A stretch of 64,000 nucleotides of DNA from Ectothiorhodospira haloalkaliphila ATCC 51935 (GCF_000633935.1 NZ_KK214996.1:761880-825879), one strand, 5' to 3'; counted from the stretch's first letter, positions 9,210 through 18,623 are shown. Numbers and translations: made by a program. Notes: generated by a model from the sequence alone, not told the origin.

Positions 9210-10268
9210 TCAAGGCGGAGCACTGCCGCCAAAGTCGGACTTGTTGATCGCATGATGCCGGGCCTCCTCGGGGGTGGCCTGGCCTGAATCCACCAATCGC
9301 CGCAGGGCGGTATCCATGGTCTGCATGCCCACCAACGCACCGGACTGCATGGTGCCGGGCAACTGGTCAGTCTTGCCCTCGCGCACCAGATTGGCCACGG
9401 CGGGCGTATTGACCAGGATTTCCACCGCAGCCACTCGGCCACCGCCATCGGCCCGCCGCACCAGCTGCTGGGAGATCACCCCCCTGAGCGAGGTGGAGAG
9501 CATGGTGCGGATCTGCGCCTGCTTCATGGCCGGAAAGGCATTGATGACCCTGTCCACAGTGGCGGCGGCCCCGTTGGTGTGCAGGGTGCCCAGCACGAGG
9601 ATGCCCGTCTCGGCTGCCGTCACTGCCAGGGAAATGGTCTCCAGATCACGCATTTCCCCCACCAGAATGGCGTCGGGGTCCTCGCGCAGTGCCGAGCGCA
9701 GGGCGGCGGCAAAGCTGGGTGTGTGCAGGCCCAGCTGACGCTGGCTGATCAGACAGCGCTTGCGCTCATGGATGAACTCGATGGGGTCTTCAATGGTGAT
9801 GATATGACCACGACGGCGCTCGTTGATGTCATTCACCAGGGCTGCCAGGGTGGTGGACTTTCCCGAACCCGTCTTGCCGGTCACCAGGATCAGGCCGTGG
9901 CGCTGCATCCCCAGGCTGGCGATCACCGGCGGCATCTTCAGCTCGTCCAGGGACAGGGCCCGGGCGGGGATGGCACGAAAGACCACCGCCAGGCCGTTGA
10001 GATGGCGGGAGAGGTTCACACGAAAACGTGCCAGATCCTCAATGGCATAGGCGAAATCCGCGCCATCCTCCCGCTCGAAGGTCTGGCGCGCCGCATTGGG
10101 CAGGATCTCAGCCGTGAGGTCATTCACCGCCTGGGAGGTGAGGGCCTCCTCGGACAGATTTTCCAACTCACCGTTGATGCGCACACGCGGCGGGTCCCCG
10201 CCGATCAGGTGCAGGTCCGAGCCACCCCGCGCCATCAGCTCCCGCAGATAACCATCCACCTGATGCAT
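9210..10268 (-). CDS. PilT-family type IV pilus retraction ATPase
   Basis: A 352-residue secretion-superfamily ATPase. LVTGKTGSGKSTTLAALV is Walker A, TIEDPIEF the Asp box, ILVGEMRDLETI Walker B, and GTLHTNGAA the His box. The GMQTMD segment near the C-terminus is typical of PilT. It would form a hexamer at the inner-membrane base of type IV pili and power pilus disassembly. The ATG at 10268 is preferred because GGAGG lies 7 bases upstream; a GTG at 10271 is directly next to the previous stop. It pairs with a second PilT-like gene upstream. No pilin or assembly genes are in the window, so canonical pilT/pilU may lie elsewhere. Confidence 0.88.
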   Translation of the reverse strand: MHQVDGYLRELMARGGSDLHLIGGDPPRVRINGELENLSEEALTSQAVNDLTAEILPNAARQTFEREDGADFAYAIEDLARFRVNLSRHLNGLAVVFRAIPARALSLDELKMPPVIASLGMQRHGLILVTGKTGSGKSTTLAALVNDINERRRGHIITIEDPIEFIHERKRCLISQRQLGLHTPSFAAALRSALREDPDAILVGEMRDLETISLAVTAAETGILVLGTLHTNGAAATVDRVINAFPAMKQAQIRTMLSTSLRGVISQQLVRRADGGGRVAAVEILVNTPAVANLVREGKTDQLPGTMQSGALVGMQTMDTALRRLVDSGQATPEEARHHAINKSDFGGSAPP

Positions 10269-10271
10269 CAC

Positions 10272-11366
10272 TCACCCTCCCGCCAGGTTGATCCGGGGTA
10301 ACAGGCTGGAGTCGGTGACGAACCGCTGGAAGGCCTGCTTGTCGGTGGCGTACTGGTAGGCATCGTCGGGGTCCACTTCATTGCGCTGTATGGCCTCCAG
10401 CAAGGCCTGATCCAGGAGCTGCATGCCCTGATCCCGGCCCGTCTGCATTTGCGACGGGATCTGATGCACCTTGTCGGACATGACCATGCGTGCAATGGCC
10501 CGGTTCATGACCAGGCACTCCACAATGGCCCGCCGCCCCCGACCGTCGGCTGACTTGACCAGGTTCTGCGTGACCACGCCATGCAGGTTCTGGGAAAGGA
10601 AGGTCTTGCCCTGCTCGCGCTGCTCCAGTGGCAGGGCATCCAGGATGCGGTCGATGGTCTTGACCGCCGAAGTGGTGTGCAAGGTGCCCAGCACCAGGTG
10701 GCCCGTCTCGGCGGCCACCATGGACATGATGATGGAATCCACATCCCTGAGCTCCCCCACCAGGATCACGTCCGGGTCCTGGCGCAGGGCCGCCCGTAAG
10801 CCCTTGGCATAACTGGGCACGTGGGTACCCACCTCCCGCTGGATCACCTGGGCCCGCTTGCAGCGGTGCACGAACTCCACCGGATCTTCCAGACTGATGA
10901 TGTTCACCGCACGCCGGGTGTTGATGTAGTCGATGATGGCCGCCAGGGTGGTGGACTTGCCGGTACCCGTGGAGCCCGTCACCAGCACCATGCCCTGGTG
11001 ATGATCCACCATCCGGGTCACCACCGGCGGCAGGCCCAGGCTTTCCAGGGAAGGCACCTGGGCCGGGATGTGCCGGAAGGTGGCCCCCACCCCGGTGGCC
11101 TTGCGGAACAGGTTGGCCCGGAACCGGCCCACCTCGTCGTTCACATAGGAAAAATCCAGGTCGTCACCGTCTCGAAACCGCTCCTTCTGAGCCGGGGTGA
11201 GGATCTCCATCACATAGGCCTCCAGTTCCCGATCACCCAGGTCGCGAAACCGGATGGGCATCAGCTCGCCGTTCATGCGCAGCATGGGGGGCACCCCCAC
11301 GGCCAGGTGCAGATCGGAACACCCCTGTTCCCGGGCCAGCTTGAGAAAGGCGTCGATTCTGGGCAT
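10272..11366 (-). CDS. PilT/PilU-family type IV pilus ATPase
   Basis: A 364-residue paralogue of the next gene. GSTGTGKSTTLAAIIDYI is Walker A, SLEDPVEFVH the Asp box, ILVGELRDVDSI Walker B, and GTLHTTSAVKT the His box. The C-terminal tail (about 30 residues ending LPRINLAGG) is longer than in PilT and recalls PilU-type accessory motors. Its stop is directly adjacent to the start of the second ATPase, so the pair is co-translated. It lies 42 bases downstream of the HEAT-repeat kinase gene, a context suggesting pilus retraction is controlled by phosphorylation; that link is inference. Confidence 0.87.
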   Translation of the reverse strand: MPRIDAFLKLAREQGCSDLHLAVGVPPMLRMNGELMPIRFRDLGDRELEAYVMEILTPAQKERFRDGDDLDFSYVNDEVGRFRANLFRKATGVGATFRHIPAQVPSLESLGLPPVVTRMVDHHQGMVLVTGSTGTGKSTTLAAIIDYINTRRAVNIISLEDPVEFVHRCKRAQVIQREVGTHVPSYAKGLRAALRQDPDVILVGELRDVDSIIMSMVAAETGHLVLGTLHTTSAVKTIDRILDALPLEQREQGKTFLSQNLHGVVTQNLVKSADGRGRRAIVECLVMNRAIARMVMSDKVHQIPSQMQTGRDQGMQLLDQALLEAIQRNEVDPDDAYQYATDKQAFQRFVTDSSLLPRINLAGG

Positions 11367-11408
11367 GGCGAGGTCTCGTTCAGTCAGCCAATCCAGCCGC
11401 GCAGGCCA

Positions 11409-13841
11409 TCAGGCCCGCCGCTCTTGCTGGAACTCTAACAGAGTCTTGCGCACATCCTGCATGGTGGGGAAGCGATCCTCAGGGTTTACCGCCATCATCG
11501 ACATGACGATGGCGCTGAGCTCACGGTCGATTCCGGGGTTCACCTCATGGGGCGGTGTCGCCTGACCCTGCACATGCTGATACATGATGGCCATCTGGTC
11601 CTCGCCGCTGTAGGGCACCTGACCGGTGATCATCTCGTAAAGCATCACTCCCAAGGCATAAATGTCGGCACTGTGGGTGATCTTGCGACCGGTCACCTGC
11701 TCCGGGGCCATGTACTTGGGGGTGCCGATGAGGATACCGGTGCGGGTGAGGCGGGTATCCGCCGAACCGGTCACCGAGGCAATGCCGAAATCCACGATCT
11801 TGACCTGTTCCCGGTTGTTGATGAGCACATTGCCCGGCTTGAGATCCCGATGGATGACGCCCACCTCGTGGGCAGCACCGATGCCGGATGCAATGCAGGC
11901 GGCAAACCCCACGGCCCTGTCCTGGGGCATGGGGCGCTCCTGCTTGAGGACCACACCCAGGGTGGATGACGGGAAATACTCCATGGAGATGGCCAGCACC
12001 CCCTGCACCGTCAGGAAATCGTAGATGCGTATCACGTTCTCATGGGTGATCTTGCGGGACAGGCGCAGCTCTTGAACGAAGCGCTTGATCATCTCGTCAT
12101 CGGTGGCCAGCTGCGGATTCATCACCTTGAGAATGATGGTCTCGGAGATCATCACATCGTCCATGAGCAGCACGGTGCCAAAGGCCCCTTTGCCCACGCG
12201 GCGGATGAAGCGGTAGCGCTCGCCCAGCATTTCCCCCGGCCTGAGGGCCTCCAGGTTCAGACCGGCGCCGTGGGCACTGAAGCGACGGGTGCCTGCAGCG
12301 GTCTCGTCCGCCCCGCCCAGGGTCAGGGCGATCTGCCCTGTATCGCTATCCAGCATGGAAGTGGCTTCAGGCAGGGCCTGACCGGAGCCCCCCTGCCCAA
12401 GCGAAGAAATGGCAAACCTGGCCTCCAGCCGGGCACTGGCATCCCGCGCCATGTCCTGCAACTCCTCGTCGGCATCCGCCGTGTGTTGCTGGATGGCCCT
12501 GAGAACTTCGGGAGCCGTGCGGGCATCGGCCAGTTCCACCAAGGCATTCACCGCTTCCAGGCGCACCGAACGATCGTTGCCTGCCAGATGCCGCATCAAG
12601 GGTTCCACGGCCCGGTCATCCTGCAGACGGGCCAGGTTACGCACCACCACGGGGGCCGCATCGGCGTCCCGATCCAGCATCTTCAGCAAGGCCGGCACCG
12701 CCGAGGCATTGCCGATACTCCCCAGGGCATCCACGGCGCGCTCCCGCACCCACCAGTCCGAGTCCTCAAGGGCATCGATGAGATAGGTCAGGGCCGTCTC
12801 ATCACGAGTGGAGTTGAGGATCTCCACCGCCGAGCGGCGCACGAATTCATCCTCATCACGGATCAGCTCCACCACGGCCCGCACCACCCGGGGCCCACCG
12901 ATCTGCGCCAGGGCGTCGGCGGAACGGGCGCGCACCCACCAGTCCTCATCCTTGATGGAGACCAGCAGTTCCTTGATGTTGCTGGCGTTACCCACACCGT
13001 TGAGCACCTCCACGGCGGCCCGGCGTACATACTCCGACTCGTCCTGCAGCACCGGCAACAAGTGACGCATGATGTGGGGGTCGTCGAGCTGGATGATGGC
13101 GTCGATGGCCTTGTGCTGCACGTTGATGTCAGGATCATGCAGCAAGGTGCACAGGGAGCCGGCCTCCATGTCCACCGCGCCCATGGCCATCAGCGCCTCC
13201 AGGGCGGCGCCACGCACCCCCTTGTCCTCGTCGTTGAGCCGTTCCTGCAGGACGGCGCGCACCTGAGGGGTATCAAAGCGGCGCAGCACCTTGACCACCA
13301 TCCGCCGGATCACGGGATCCTTCCCGGAGGCACGGCTTACCAGGTCGGGCAGCACCGATTCGTCAGCCACCTCGTCCACCACACGGAACAGCGCATTGCG
13401 GTCCACCGGCTGCAAGTCATACGCCTCGCGCAACAGCAGGCTGGCATTGAGCCGGTGCCGGTGGGCATGCAGCACCCGCACCAGGGCCGACTTGGACACA
13501 GTGGGGTCCCGAAAGGCACGGGCCAGGGGGCTGGGGTCGAAACCACTGGCGCCCTCAAGCACCTGGGCAACCCGGTCCACCCGGGTCTGGTTGATGTCGG
13601 CCAGCGCCCGCAGGAACACCGGCAGGGTCGTATCGTTCACCAGCCGCCGCAACAGCTCCATGGTCCGGGGCAGACCGTCACCCGACGCATCGGCCAGCCC
13701 ATGCAGCAGGCGCCGCACGCCGGCTTCCCCCAGGGACCTCAGCTTGTTCAGGCGCTTTTGCGCTTCCGCTTCGTCCAGATCCGCTGCCTCCAACAGGCGC
13801 TGGATCTGGCGTTCGGCACGAAAATCGCTGAACACGCTCAT
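11409..13841 (-). CDS. HEAT-repeat protein fused to a Ser/Thr protein kinase
   Basis: An 810-residue two-part protein. Residues from about 150 to 490 carry HEAT/PBS-lyase-like repeats, with units such as SDWWVRERAVDALGSIG and DEFVRRSAVEILNS. From about 537 to the C-terminus runs a complete Hanks-type kinase: VGKGAFG glycine loop, a Lys in IILKVM, HRDLKPGN near residue 665, DFG, and GTPKYMAPEQ. All catalytic residues are present, so it should be active. No membrane segment or extracellular sensor is seen, so signals may arrive through the HEAT scaffold. GGGGAG precedes the ATG. It sits between a small conserved gene and two PilT-type ATPases on the same strand. Placing the kinase at the C-terminal end of the repeats is unusual. 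Confidence 0.9.
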   Translation of the reverse strand: MSVFSDFRAERQIQRLLEAADLDEAEAQKRLNKLRSLGEAGVRRLLHGLADASGDGLPRTMELLRRLVNDTTLPVFLRALADINQTRVDRVAQVLEGASGFDPSPLARAFRDPTVSKSALVRVLHAHRHRLNASLLLREAYDLQPVDRNALFRVVDEVADESVLPDLVSRASGKDPVIRRMVVKVLRRFDTPQVRAVLQERLNDEDKGVRGAALEALMAMGAVDMEAGSLCTLLHDPDINVQHKAIDAIIQLDDPHIMRHLLPVLQDESEYVRRAAVEVLNGVGNASNIKELLVSIKDEDWWVRARSADALAQIGGPRVVRAVVELIRDEDEFVRRSAVEILNSTRDETALTYLIDALEDSDWWVRERAVDALGSIGNASAVPALLKMLDRDADAAPVVVRNLARLQDDRAVEPLMRHLAGNDRSVRLEAVNALVELADARTAPEVLRAIQQHTADADEELQDMARDASARLEARFAISSLGQGGSGQALPEATSMLDSDTGQIALTLGGADETAAGTRRFSAHGAGLNLEALRPGEMLGERYRFIRRVGKGAFGTVLLMDDVMISETIILKVMNPQLATDDEMIKRFVQELRLSRKITHENVIRIYDFLTVQGVLAISMEYFPSSTLGVVLKQERPMPQDRAVGFAACIASGIGAAHEVGVIHRDLKPGNVLINNREQVKIVDFGIASVTGSADTRLTRTGILIGTPKYMAPEQVTGRKITHSADIYALGVMLYEMITGQVPYSGEDQMAIMYQHVQGQATPPHEVNPGIDRELSAIVMSMMAVNPEDRFPTMQDVRKTLLEFQQERRA

Positions 13842-13925
13842 GGGCAGCTCCCCGCAAAGCCCCCGGCGGGCAGGCGAAGGATGGCATCACCCCGTCTGCC
13901 GGGACGCCGCGGGGCACACAGACGC

Positions 13926-14402
13926 TCAGTCCCGGGGGCCATCATCGGGCGAGACACGCACGATGTAGGCCTTGTTCACCAGCGTGACTTCCGTGTCCGA
14001 CAGGAACAGGCGCACAAAGCGTTGATCGTGGATATTGATGTAGTCGTAGAGGCGGGCGTTTTGCGGATCCAGCAACTCCCGGATGGTGCCTGTCAGGTTC
14101 GAGCCGTCCATGAGATGCAGCCGCGCGCCCAGGCAGACGCCGCGCTCATCGGGCCCGGGAGCATCCACTTCGTGCTCCACCCGCACCACCGAGTGCTTGT
14201 TGTAGAACCGCGTCTCCTCCTCGCCGCACTGGATCACAAAGAACGGCTCGGCCCCGTTGAGAATCTCCGCCGGCGTCTCCTCGCCCGCATGCTGCGCACT
14301 CTGCAGATGCACGAACAGGGAGCCCACGACCAGGCCATCAGGATGCACCCAGACCTTGACCGGTTTGAGCTTCTTGGGAATCTTCAGCGCTTCTTTGTCC
14401 AC
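13926..14402 (-). CDS. Hypothetical protein of the kinase/PilT cluster
   Basis: A 158-residue soluble protein that I cannot assign. It begins at GTG 14402, with AGGGGG upstream. The sequence alternates beta-type segments (FFVIQCGEEETRFYNKHSVVRVEHEV, shown here as two strands around FYNKHS) and ends in VTLVNKAYIVRVS. This pattern suggests two small beta domains. No signal peptide, membrane helix or catalytic motif is visible. It is the first gene of the leftward kinase/PilT group, 84 bases before the kinase start, so it may be a partner or substrate of the kinase. It is divergently transcribed from the iron importer. Confidence 0.65.
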   Translation of the reverse strand: MDKEALKIPKKLKPVKVWVHPDGLVVGSLFVHLQSAQHAGEETPAEILNGAEPFFVIQCGEEETRFYNKHSVVRVEHEVDAPGPDERGVCLGARLHLMDGSNLTGTIRELLDPQNARLYDYINIHDQRFVRLFLSDTEVTLVNKAYIVRVSPDDGPRD

Positions 14403-14498
14403 GGGTGCCCCCTATGGAGGATCTGGCGATCATCGACGGATGACGGGACAGTATGCCGCAAACATCCTGCGCTGACGAAGACCGCCATGCGGATCTTG

Positions 14499-14537
14499 TT
14501 GACATGGACACGAAACAAAATAACAATCGTTCTTGTT
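14499..14537 (+). promoter_or_regulatory. Promoter with possible Fur-type operator before the iron importer
   Basis: TTGACA at 14499-14504 and TAACAAT at 14521-14527 form a sigma-70 promoter with 16-17 base spacing. An AT-rich inverted repeat (AACAA...TTGTT, 14522-14537) overlaps the -10 box. Fur repressors often bind AT-rich palindromes in this position, but the match to the 19-base Fur consensus is only partial. Role inferred from the downstream iron genes. Confidence 0.45.
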
Positions 14538-14590
14538 TAATTCGGCCACAGCCGAGTCCCGCACCTTCAAGATAGGGAGTGACCCCGTCC

Positions 14591-15628
14591 ATGATCAAAC
14601 GCCCCATCACCGCCCTGGCCAGCCTTGCCGTGGCCGCCGTGACCGCACTCACCCTGCCCCTGCCGGCCCTGGCCGACGGCGAGGTGAACGTCTACTCGGC
14701 CCGACAGGAAGCCCTGATCAAGCCCCTCATGGATGAATTTACCGAAAAGACCGGGATTCGCGTCAACATCGTCAGCGCCCGGGCCGACGCCCTGCTGCAG
14801 CGCCTGCGCAGCGAGGGCCGTAACACCCCCGCCGATGTCCTGATCACCGTGGATGCGGGCAACCTGCACAGCGCCAAGGAGGCCGGTGTGCTCCGTCCGA
14901 TCGAATCGGAGGTGCTCAAGGAGGCCATACCGGAGAGCTACCGTGACCCCGATGGCTACTGGTACGGATTGTCCATGCGCGCCCGGCCCATCATGTATGT
15001 GAAGGGCAAGGTGGACCCGGAGCAACTCTCCACCTACGAGGCCCTGGCGGACGAGCAGTGGCGCCGCAGCATCTGCGTACGCTCTTCCAGCAATGTGTAC
15101 AACCAGTCCATGGTGGCCTCCATGATCATCGCCCACGGTGAGGCCGAAACCGAGGAATGGGCACGGGGCCTGGTGGCCAACCTGGCCCAGCCACCCCGTG
15201 GCGGCGACCGGGATCAGATCCGCGCCGCAGCCGCCGGTGTCTGCGACATCGCCATCGCCAACACCTACTACCTGGGTCAGATGCTCAACTCCAGCGACGA
15301 TGCCGAGCGGGCCGCTGCCGAGGCCATCGGCGTGTTCTGGCCCAATCAGGAGGATCGGGGCACCCATGTGAACGTGAGTGGCGCGGGCCTGATCACCCAT
15401 ACCGAAAACGTGGACAACGCCATCAAGCTGATGGAGTTCATGGCCAGCGACCGGGCTCAGCAATGGTATGCCGAGGCCAACCAGGAATACCCGGTGAAAC
15501 CCGGCGTGGAATGGAGTGACACCCTCACCAGCCTGGGTGAATTTGAGGCTGACTCGGTCAACCTGGGTCGACTGGGTGAGTACAACGCCGAAGCCGTGCG
15601 TCTGATGGACCGGGTGAACTGGCGCTGA
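14591..15628 (+). CDS. fbpA: Ferric iron ABC transporter, periplasmic binding protein
   Basis: A 345-residue solute-binding protein. It has a classic signal peptide (MIKRPITALASLAVAAV, cleavage after LPALA-D near residue 29). The mature start GEVNVYSARQEALIKPLMDEF and the paired tyrosines in IANTYYLGQM, which coordinate iron in FbpA/FutA proteins, identify it as a ferric-iron binder. It acts in the periplasm and delivers Fe3+ to the permease encoded next. The ATG at 14591 is chosen with AGGGAG upstream; a GTG at 14579 overlaps that ribosome-binding site. The 276-base gap before the permease gene contains palindromic repeats that could lower downstream expression, as is common for binding-protein genes. 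Confidence 0.9.
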   Translation: MIKRPITALASLAVAAVTALTLPLPALADGEVNVYSARQEALIKPLMDEFTEKTGIRVNIVSARADALLQRLRSEGRNTPADVLITVDAGNLHSAKEAGVLRPIESEVLKEAIPESYRDPDGYWYGLSMRARPIMYVKGKVDPEQLSTYEALADEQWRRSICVRSSSNVYNQSMVASMIIAHGEAETEEWARGLVANLAQPPRGGDRDQIRAAAAGVCDIAIANTYYLGQMLNSSDDAERAAAEAIGVFWPNQEDRGTHVNVSGAGLITHTENVDNAIKLMEFMASDRAQQWYAEANQEYPVKPGVEWSDTLTSLGEFEADSVNLGRLGEYNAEAVRLMDRVNWR

Positions 15629-15652
15629 CTTTCAAGCACCACCCGTGACAAG

Positions 15653-15724
15653 CCCCTCTCCCCTGCGGGGAGAGGGGTTGGGGTGAGGGGTGAGTAGCCC
15701 ATCGCCGGCAGGCCGGCTCCCACA
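15653..15724. repeat. Intergenic palindromic repeats after fbpA
   Basis: Two elements lie in the fbpA-fbpB gap. CCCCTCTCCCCTGCGG with its complement (15653-15677) forms a long hairpin followed by GGTTGGGGTGAGGGG; the same type recurs at 45758 and 48763. A second palindrome, CGCCGGCAGGCCGGCTCCCA (15703-15722), matches the elements at 63782 and 63861. Both are REP-like. They may act as a transcript-stabilising or attenuating structure between the binding-protein and permease genes. Confidence 0.75.
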
Positions 15725-15904
15725 ATCATCCCTCTCCCGCACTTGTGATAGGGTCCATGGCCATCTCGATGGTTGGATGGCACCCCGCCCGCAAGCCCGC
15801 ATTCACCCCCGGACGCCGCACAACAGGCTGTCATCCGGGCCGCAACGCGTTAACATGTCGGGCTTTTAGCTTCACGTACCCATGACCCATCATCCAAGCG
15901 TTTC

Positions 15905-17596
15905 ATGAAATCGGCCCTGGCCACTCTCGGAGGGGCGCTGTCTGGTCCCCGCTGGCGGCGACCGGACGCCTGGAGCATTGGCACGCTGCTGATCGCGGCA
16001 GTGCTGGCCCTGCCGATCCTGGTGATCTTCGCCCACGTGTTCATACCCGCCTCGGAGGTATGGGAGCACCTGCGGCAGACCGTGCTGCAGGACTACGTGG
16101 TCAACTCCCTGATACTGATGCTCGGCGTGGGCGTGGGGGTGCTGCTCATCGGCGTGCCCACGGCCTGGCTGGTGAGCATGTGCGACTTCCCGGGCAGGCG
16201 CATCTTCGAATGGGCCCTGCTCCTGCCCCTGGCCATGCCCGCCTACATCATCGCCTACACCTACACCGGCATGCTGGACTTCGCCGGCCCGGTGCAGACG
16301 CAGATTCGCGAGCTCACCGGCTGGGGCTACGGCGATTACTGGTTCCCCGAGATCCGCTCCCTCTCGGGCGCCATCGCCATGCTCACGCTGGTGCTCTACC
16401 CCTATGTGTACCTGCTCAGCCGTGCCGCCTTCCTGGAGCAATCCATCTGCGTGCTGGAGGTCTCCCGCACCCTGGGCTCGAGCCCCTGGTCCGGATTTCG
16501 GCGCGTGGCCCTGCCGCTGGCGCGCCCAGCCATCATCACCGGCCTCACCCTGGCCCTGATGGAAACCCTGGCCGACTACGGCACCGTGGAATATTTCGGC
16601 ATCCCCACCTTCACCACCGGCATCTTCCGCACCTGGTTCGGCCTGGGCGACCCGGGGGCGGCGGCGCAACTGGCGGCGCTGATGATGACCTTCGTCCTGG
16701 TGCTCATCGTGCTCGAGCGCTATTCCCGGCGCCGGGCCCGCTTCCATCACACCAGTGCCCGTTATTCCCGCCTGCCCCGCTATCGCCTCACGGGCTGGGC
16801 CCGCATCGGTGCCCTGGTGGCCTGCCTGCTGCCCATCGTGCTGGGCTTTTTGGTGCCCTCCACGCAGCTGTTCCAGTGGGCCCTGAAGACCACCCACATG
16901 TGGATGCAGCCGCAGTTCCTGGGGCTGGTGTGGAACAGCGTGTCCCTGGCGGCCATCGCCGCGGTGCTGGCGGTGTTCCTGTCCCTGATCATGGCCTATG
17001 GCAAACGCCTGGGCCCCTCCCGCACCACCAACGCCGCCGTGCGCATCGCCAGCATGGGCTACGCCATCCCGGGCACGGTGATCGCCGTGGGGATCATGCT
17101 GCCCTTCGCCTGGATCGACAACACCATCGACAGCTTCATGCGCGAGGCCTTCGGCATCTCCACCGGACTGATCCTCTCCGGCACCCTGGTGGCCCTGGTG
17201 TTTGCCTATTGCGTGCGCTTCCTGGCCGTGTCGCTGAACACGGTCGAGGCGGGCCTGGCCAAGATCAAGCCCTCCATGGATGATGCCGCCCGCTCCCTGG
17301 GCTCGGGGCCGCGCACCGTGCTCAGGCGCGTGCACATGCCCATCATGCGCGGCAGCATCCTCACCGCCCTGCTGCTGGTGTTCGTGGATGTCTTGAAAGA
17401 ACTGCCCGCCACCCTGATACTGCGCCCCTTCAACTTCAACACCCTGGCGGTGCGCGCCTTCGAGCTGGCTTCCGATGAACGCCTGGCAGACTCGGCCAGC
17501 GCCGCGCTGGCCATCGTCCTGGTCGGGATCATCCCCGTGATCCTGATCAGCCGCACCATCAGCCGCTCAAGACCCGGACATGACACGCCTGCTTGA
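15905..17596 (+). CDS. fbpB: Ferric iron ABC transporter permease
   Basis: A 563-residue integral membrane protein made of two fused permease halves, as in FbpB/AfuB. About twelve hydrophobic helices are visible. Each half carries an ATPase-contact EAA loop: EVSRTLGSSPWSGFRRVALPLARP (first half, read as EVSRTLG...FRRVALP) and DAARSLGSGPRTVLRRVHMP (second half). It forms the inner-membrane channel for Fe3+ and dimerises with the ATPase encoded by the overlapping next gene. The ATG at 15905 follows the repeat-containing gap. GC content is high and even along the gene. Iron is the likeliest substrate because of the neighbouring binding protein. Confidence 0.92.
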   Translation: MKSALATLGGALSGPRWRRPDAWSIGTLLIAAVLALPILVIFAHVFIPASEVWEHLRQTVLQDYVVNSLILMLGVGVGVLLIGVPTAWLVSMCDFPGRRIFEWALLLPLAMPAYIIAYTYTGMLDFAGPVQTQIRELTGWGYGDYWFPEIRSLSGAIAMLTLVLYPYVYLLSRAAFLEQSICVLEVSRTLGSSPWSGFRRVALPLARPAIITGLTLALMETLADYGTVEYFGIPTFTTGIFRTWFGLGDPGAAAQLAALMMTFVLVLIVLERYSRRRARFHHTSARYSRLPRYRLTGWARIGALVACLLPIVLGFLVPSTQLFQWALKTTHMWMQPQFLGLVWNSVSLAAIAAVLAVFLSLIMAYGKRLGPSRTTNAAVRIASMGYAIPGTVIAVGIMLPFAWIDNTIDSFMREAFGISTGLILSGTLVALVFAYCVRFLAVSLNTVEAGLAKIKPSMDDAARSLGSGPRTVLRRVHMPIMRGSILTALLLVFVDVLKELPATLILRPFNFNTLAVRAFELASDERLADSASAALAIVLVGIIPVILISRTISRSRPGHDTPA

Positions 17597-18623
17597 GATC
17601 GACCACGTCAGCGTGGGCTACGACGGTACCAACGTCGTCCACGATGTCACCCTGAACCTGAACACCGGCGTCATTGGCTGCCTGCTGGGCCCCAGCGGCT
17701 GCGGCAAGACCACGCTGCTGCGCTCCATCGCCGGTTTCGAGCCCATCAGCGACGGACAGATCCGGCTTGAGGGCCAGGAGGTGAGTCGACCGGGCCGCAC
17801 CCAGCCGCCGGAACGTCGTCAGGTGGGCATGGTCTTCCAGGATTTTGCCCTGTTCCCGCACCTCACCGTGGCCGAGAACATCGCCTTTGGAATCCGCAGT
17901 CAAACGGCGGCTCGGCGCCGTCAGCGGGTCAAGGAGCTCCTGGGCCTGATCTCCATGGATGGCTATGGTGAGGCCTACCCCCATGCCCTTTCCGGCGGGC
18001 AGCAGCAGCGCATCGCCGTGGCCCGGGCCATGGCACCCCGCCCCCGGGTGCTGCTGCTGGATGAACCCTTCTCCAACATGGACGTGGAACTGCGCGAGGG
18101 CCTGGCCCGGGAGGTCAGGGCCATCCTCAAGCAGGAGGAAATCACCGCCATGCTGGTCACTCATGACCAGAACGAGGCCTTTGCCTTCGCCGACCGCATC
18201 GCCGTGATCCATGCCGGCCGGGTACTGCAGTGGGATACCGCCTACAACCTCTATCACAAACCTCGTGACCGCTTCGTGGCCGACTTCATCGGTCAGGGCC
18301 GCATGCTTCCCGGCCAGGTGCTCAGCGAGCACGAGGTGAAGACGGAATTGGGCACCATCACCGGCAATGTCCCCCAGGACTGCAGCCCCGGGGCCCCGGT
18401 GGATGTCCTGGTCAGGCCCGACGACATCATGCCCGACGACGACAGCGAGATCTTCGGGGAAGTGATGGACAAGGCCTTCCGTGGCGCCAGCTTTTTGTAC
18501 AACCTGCAGCTGGGCAGCGGCACCCGGGTGCTGTGCCTGACCCCCTCCCATTACAACTTTGCCCTGGGGGAACGCATCCCCCTCAAACTGGGCTTCAATC
18601 ATCTGGTCATCTTCCCCCGCTGA
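17580..18623 (+). CDS. fbpC: Ferric iron ABC transporter ATPase
   Basis: A 347-residue ABC ATPase. GPSGCGKTTLLRSIAGFEP is Walker A, LSGGQQQRIAVARAMAP the signature, VLLLDEPFSNMD Walker B, and LVTHDQNEAFAF the switch His. After about residue 240 comes a C-terminal regulatory (TOBE-like) domain with VLVRPDDIMPDDD, usual for iron and putrescine importers. The start overlaps the permease end by 17 bases, so the two are translationally coupled. The 3' end overlaps the convergent vgrG gene by 17 bases (18607-18623), which is unusual and may cause transcriptional interference. Confidence 0.93.
   Translation: MTRLLEIDHVSVGYDGTNVVHDVTLNLNTGVIGCLLGPSGCGKTTLLRSIAGFEPISDGQIRLEGQEVSRPGRTQPPERRQVGMVFQDFALFPHLTVAENIAFGIRSQTAARRRQRVKELLGLISMDGYGEAYPHALSGGQQQRIAVARAMAPRPRVLLLDEPFSNMDVELREGLAREVRAILKQEEITAMLVTHDQNEAFAFADRIAVIHAGRVLQWDTAYNLYHKPRDRFVADFIGQGRMLPGQVLSEHEVKTELGTITGNVPQDCSPGAPVDVLVRPDDIMPDDDSEIFGEVMDKAFRGASFLYNLQLGSGTRVLCLTPSHYNFALGERIPLKLGFNHLVIFPR

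Noticed and set aside
6896-9247. A very long open frame antisense to glnE
   Set aside because: glnE has full-length homology and both catalytic domains. The antisense frame is His/Gln/Gly-rich with no recognisable domain, as expected opposite GC-rich coding sequence.
12042-14540. Long open frame antisense to the HEAT-repeat kinase
   Set aside because: The kinase on the other strand has all catalytic motifs; the antisense product is repetitive His/Gln-rich sequence without family similarity.
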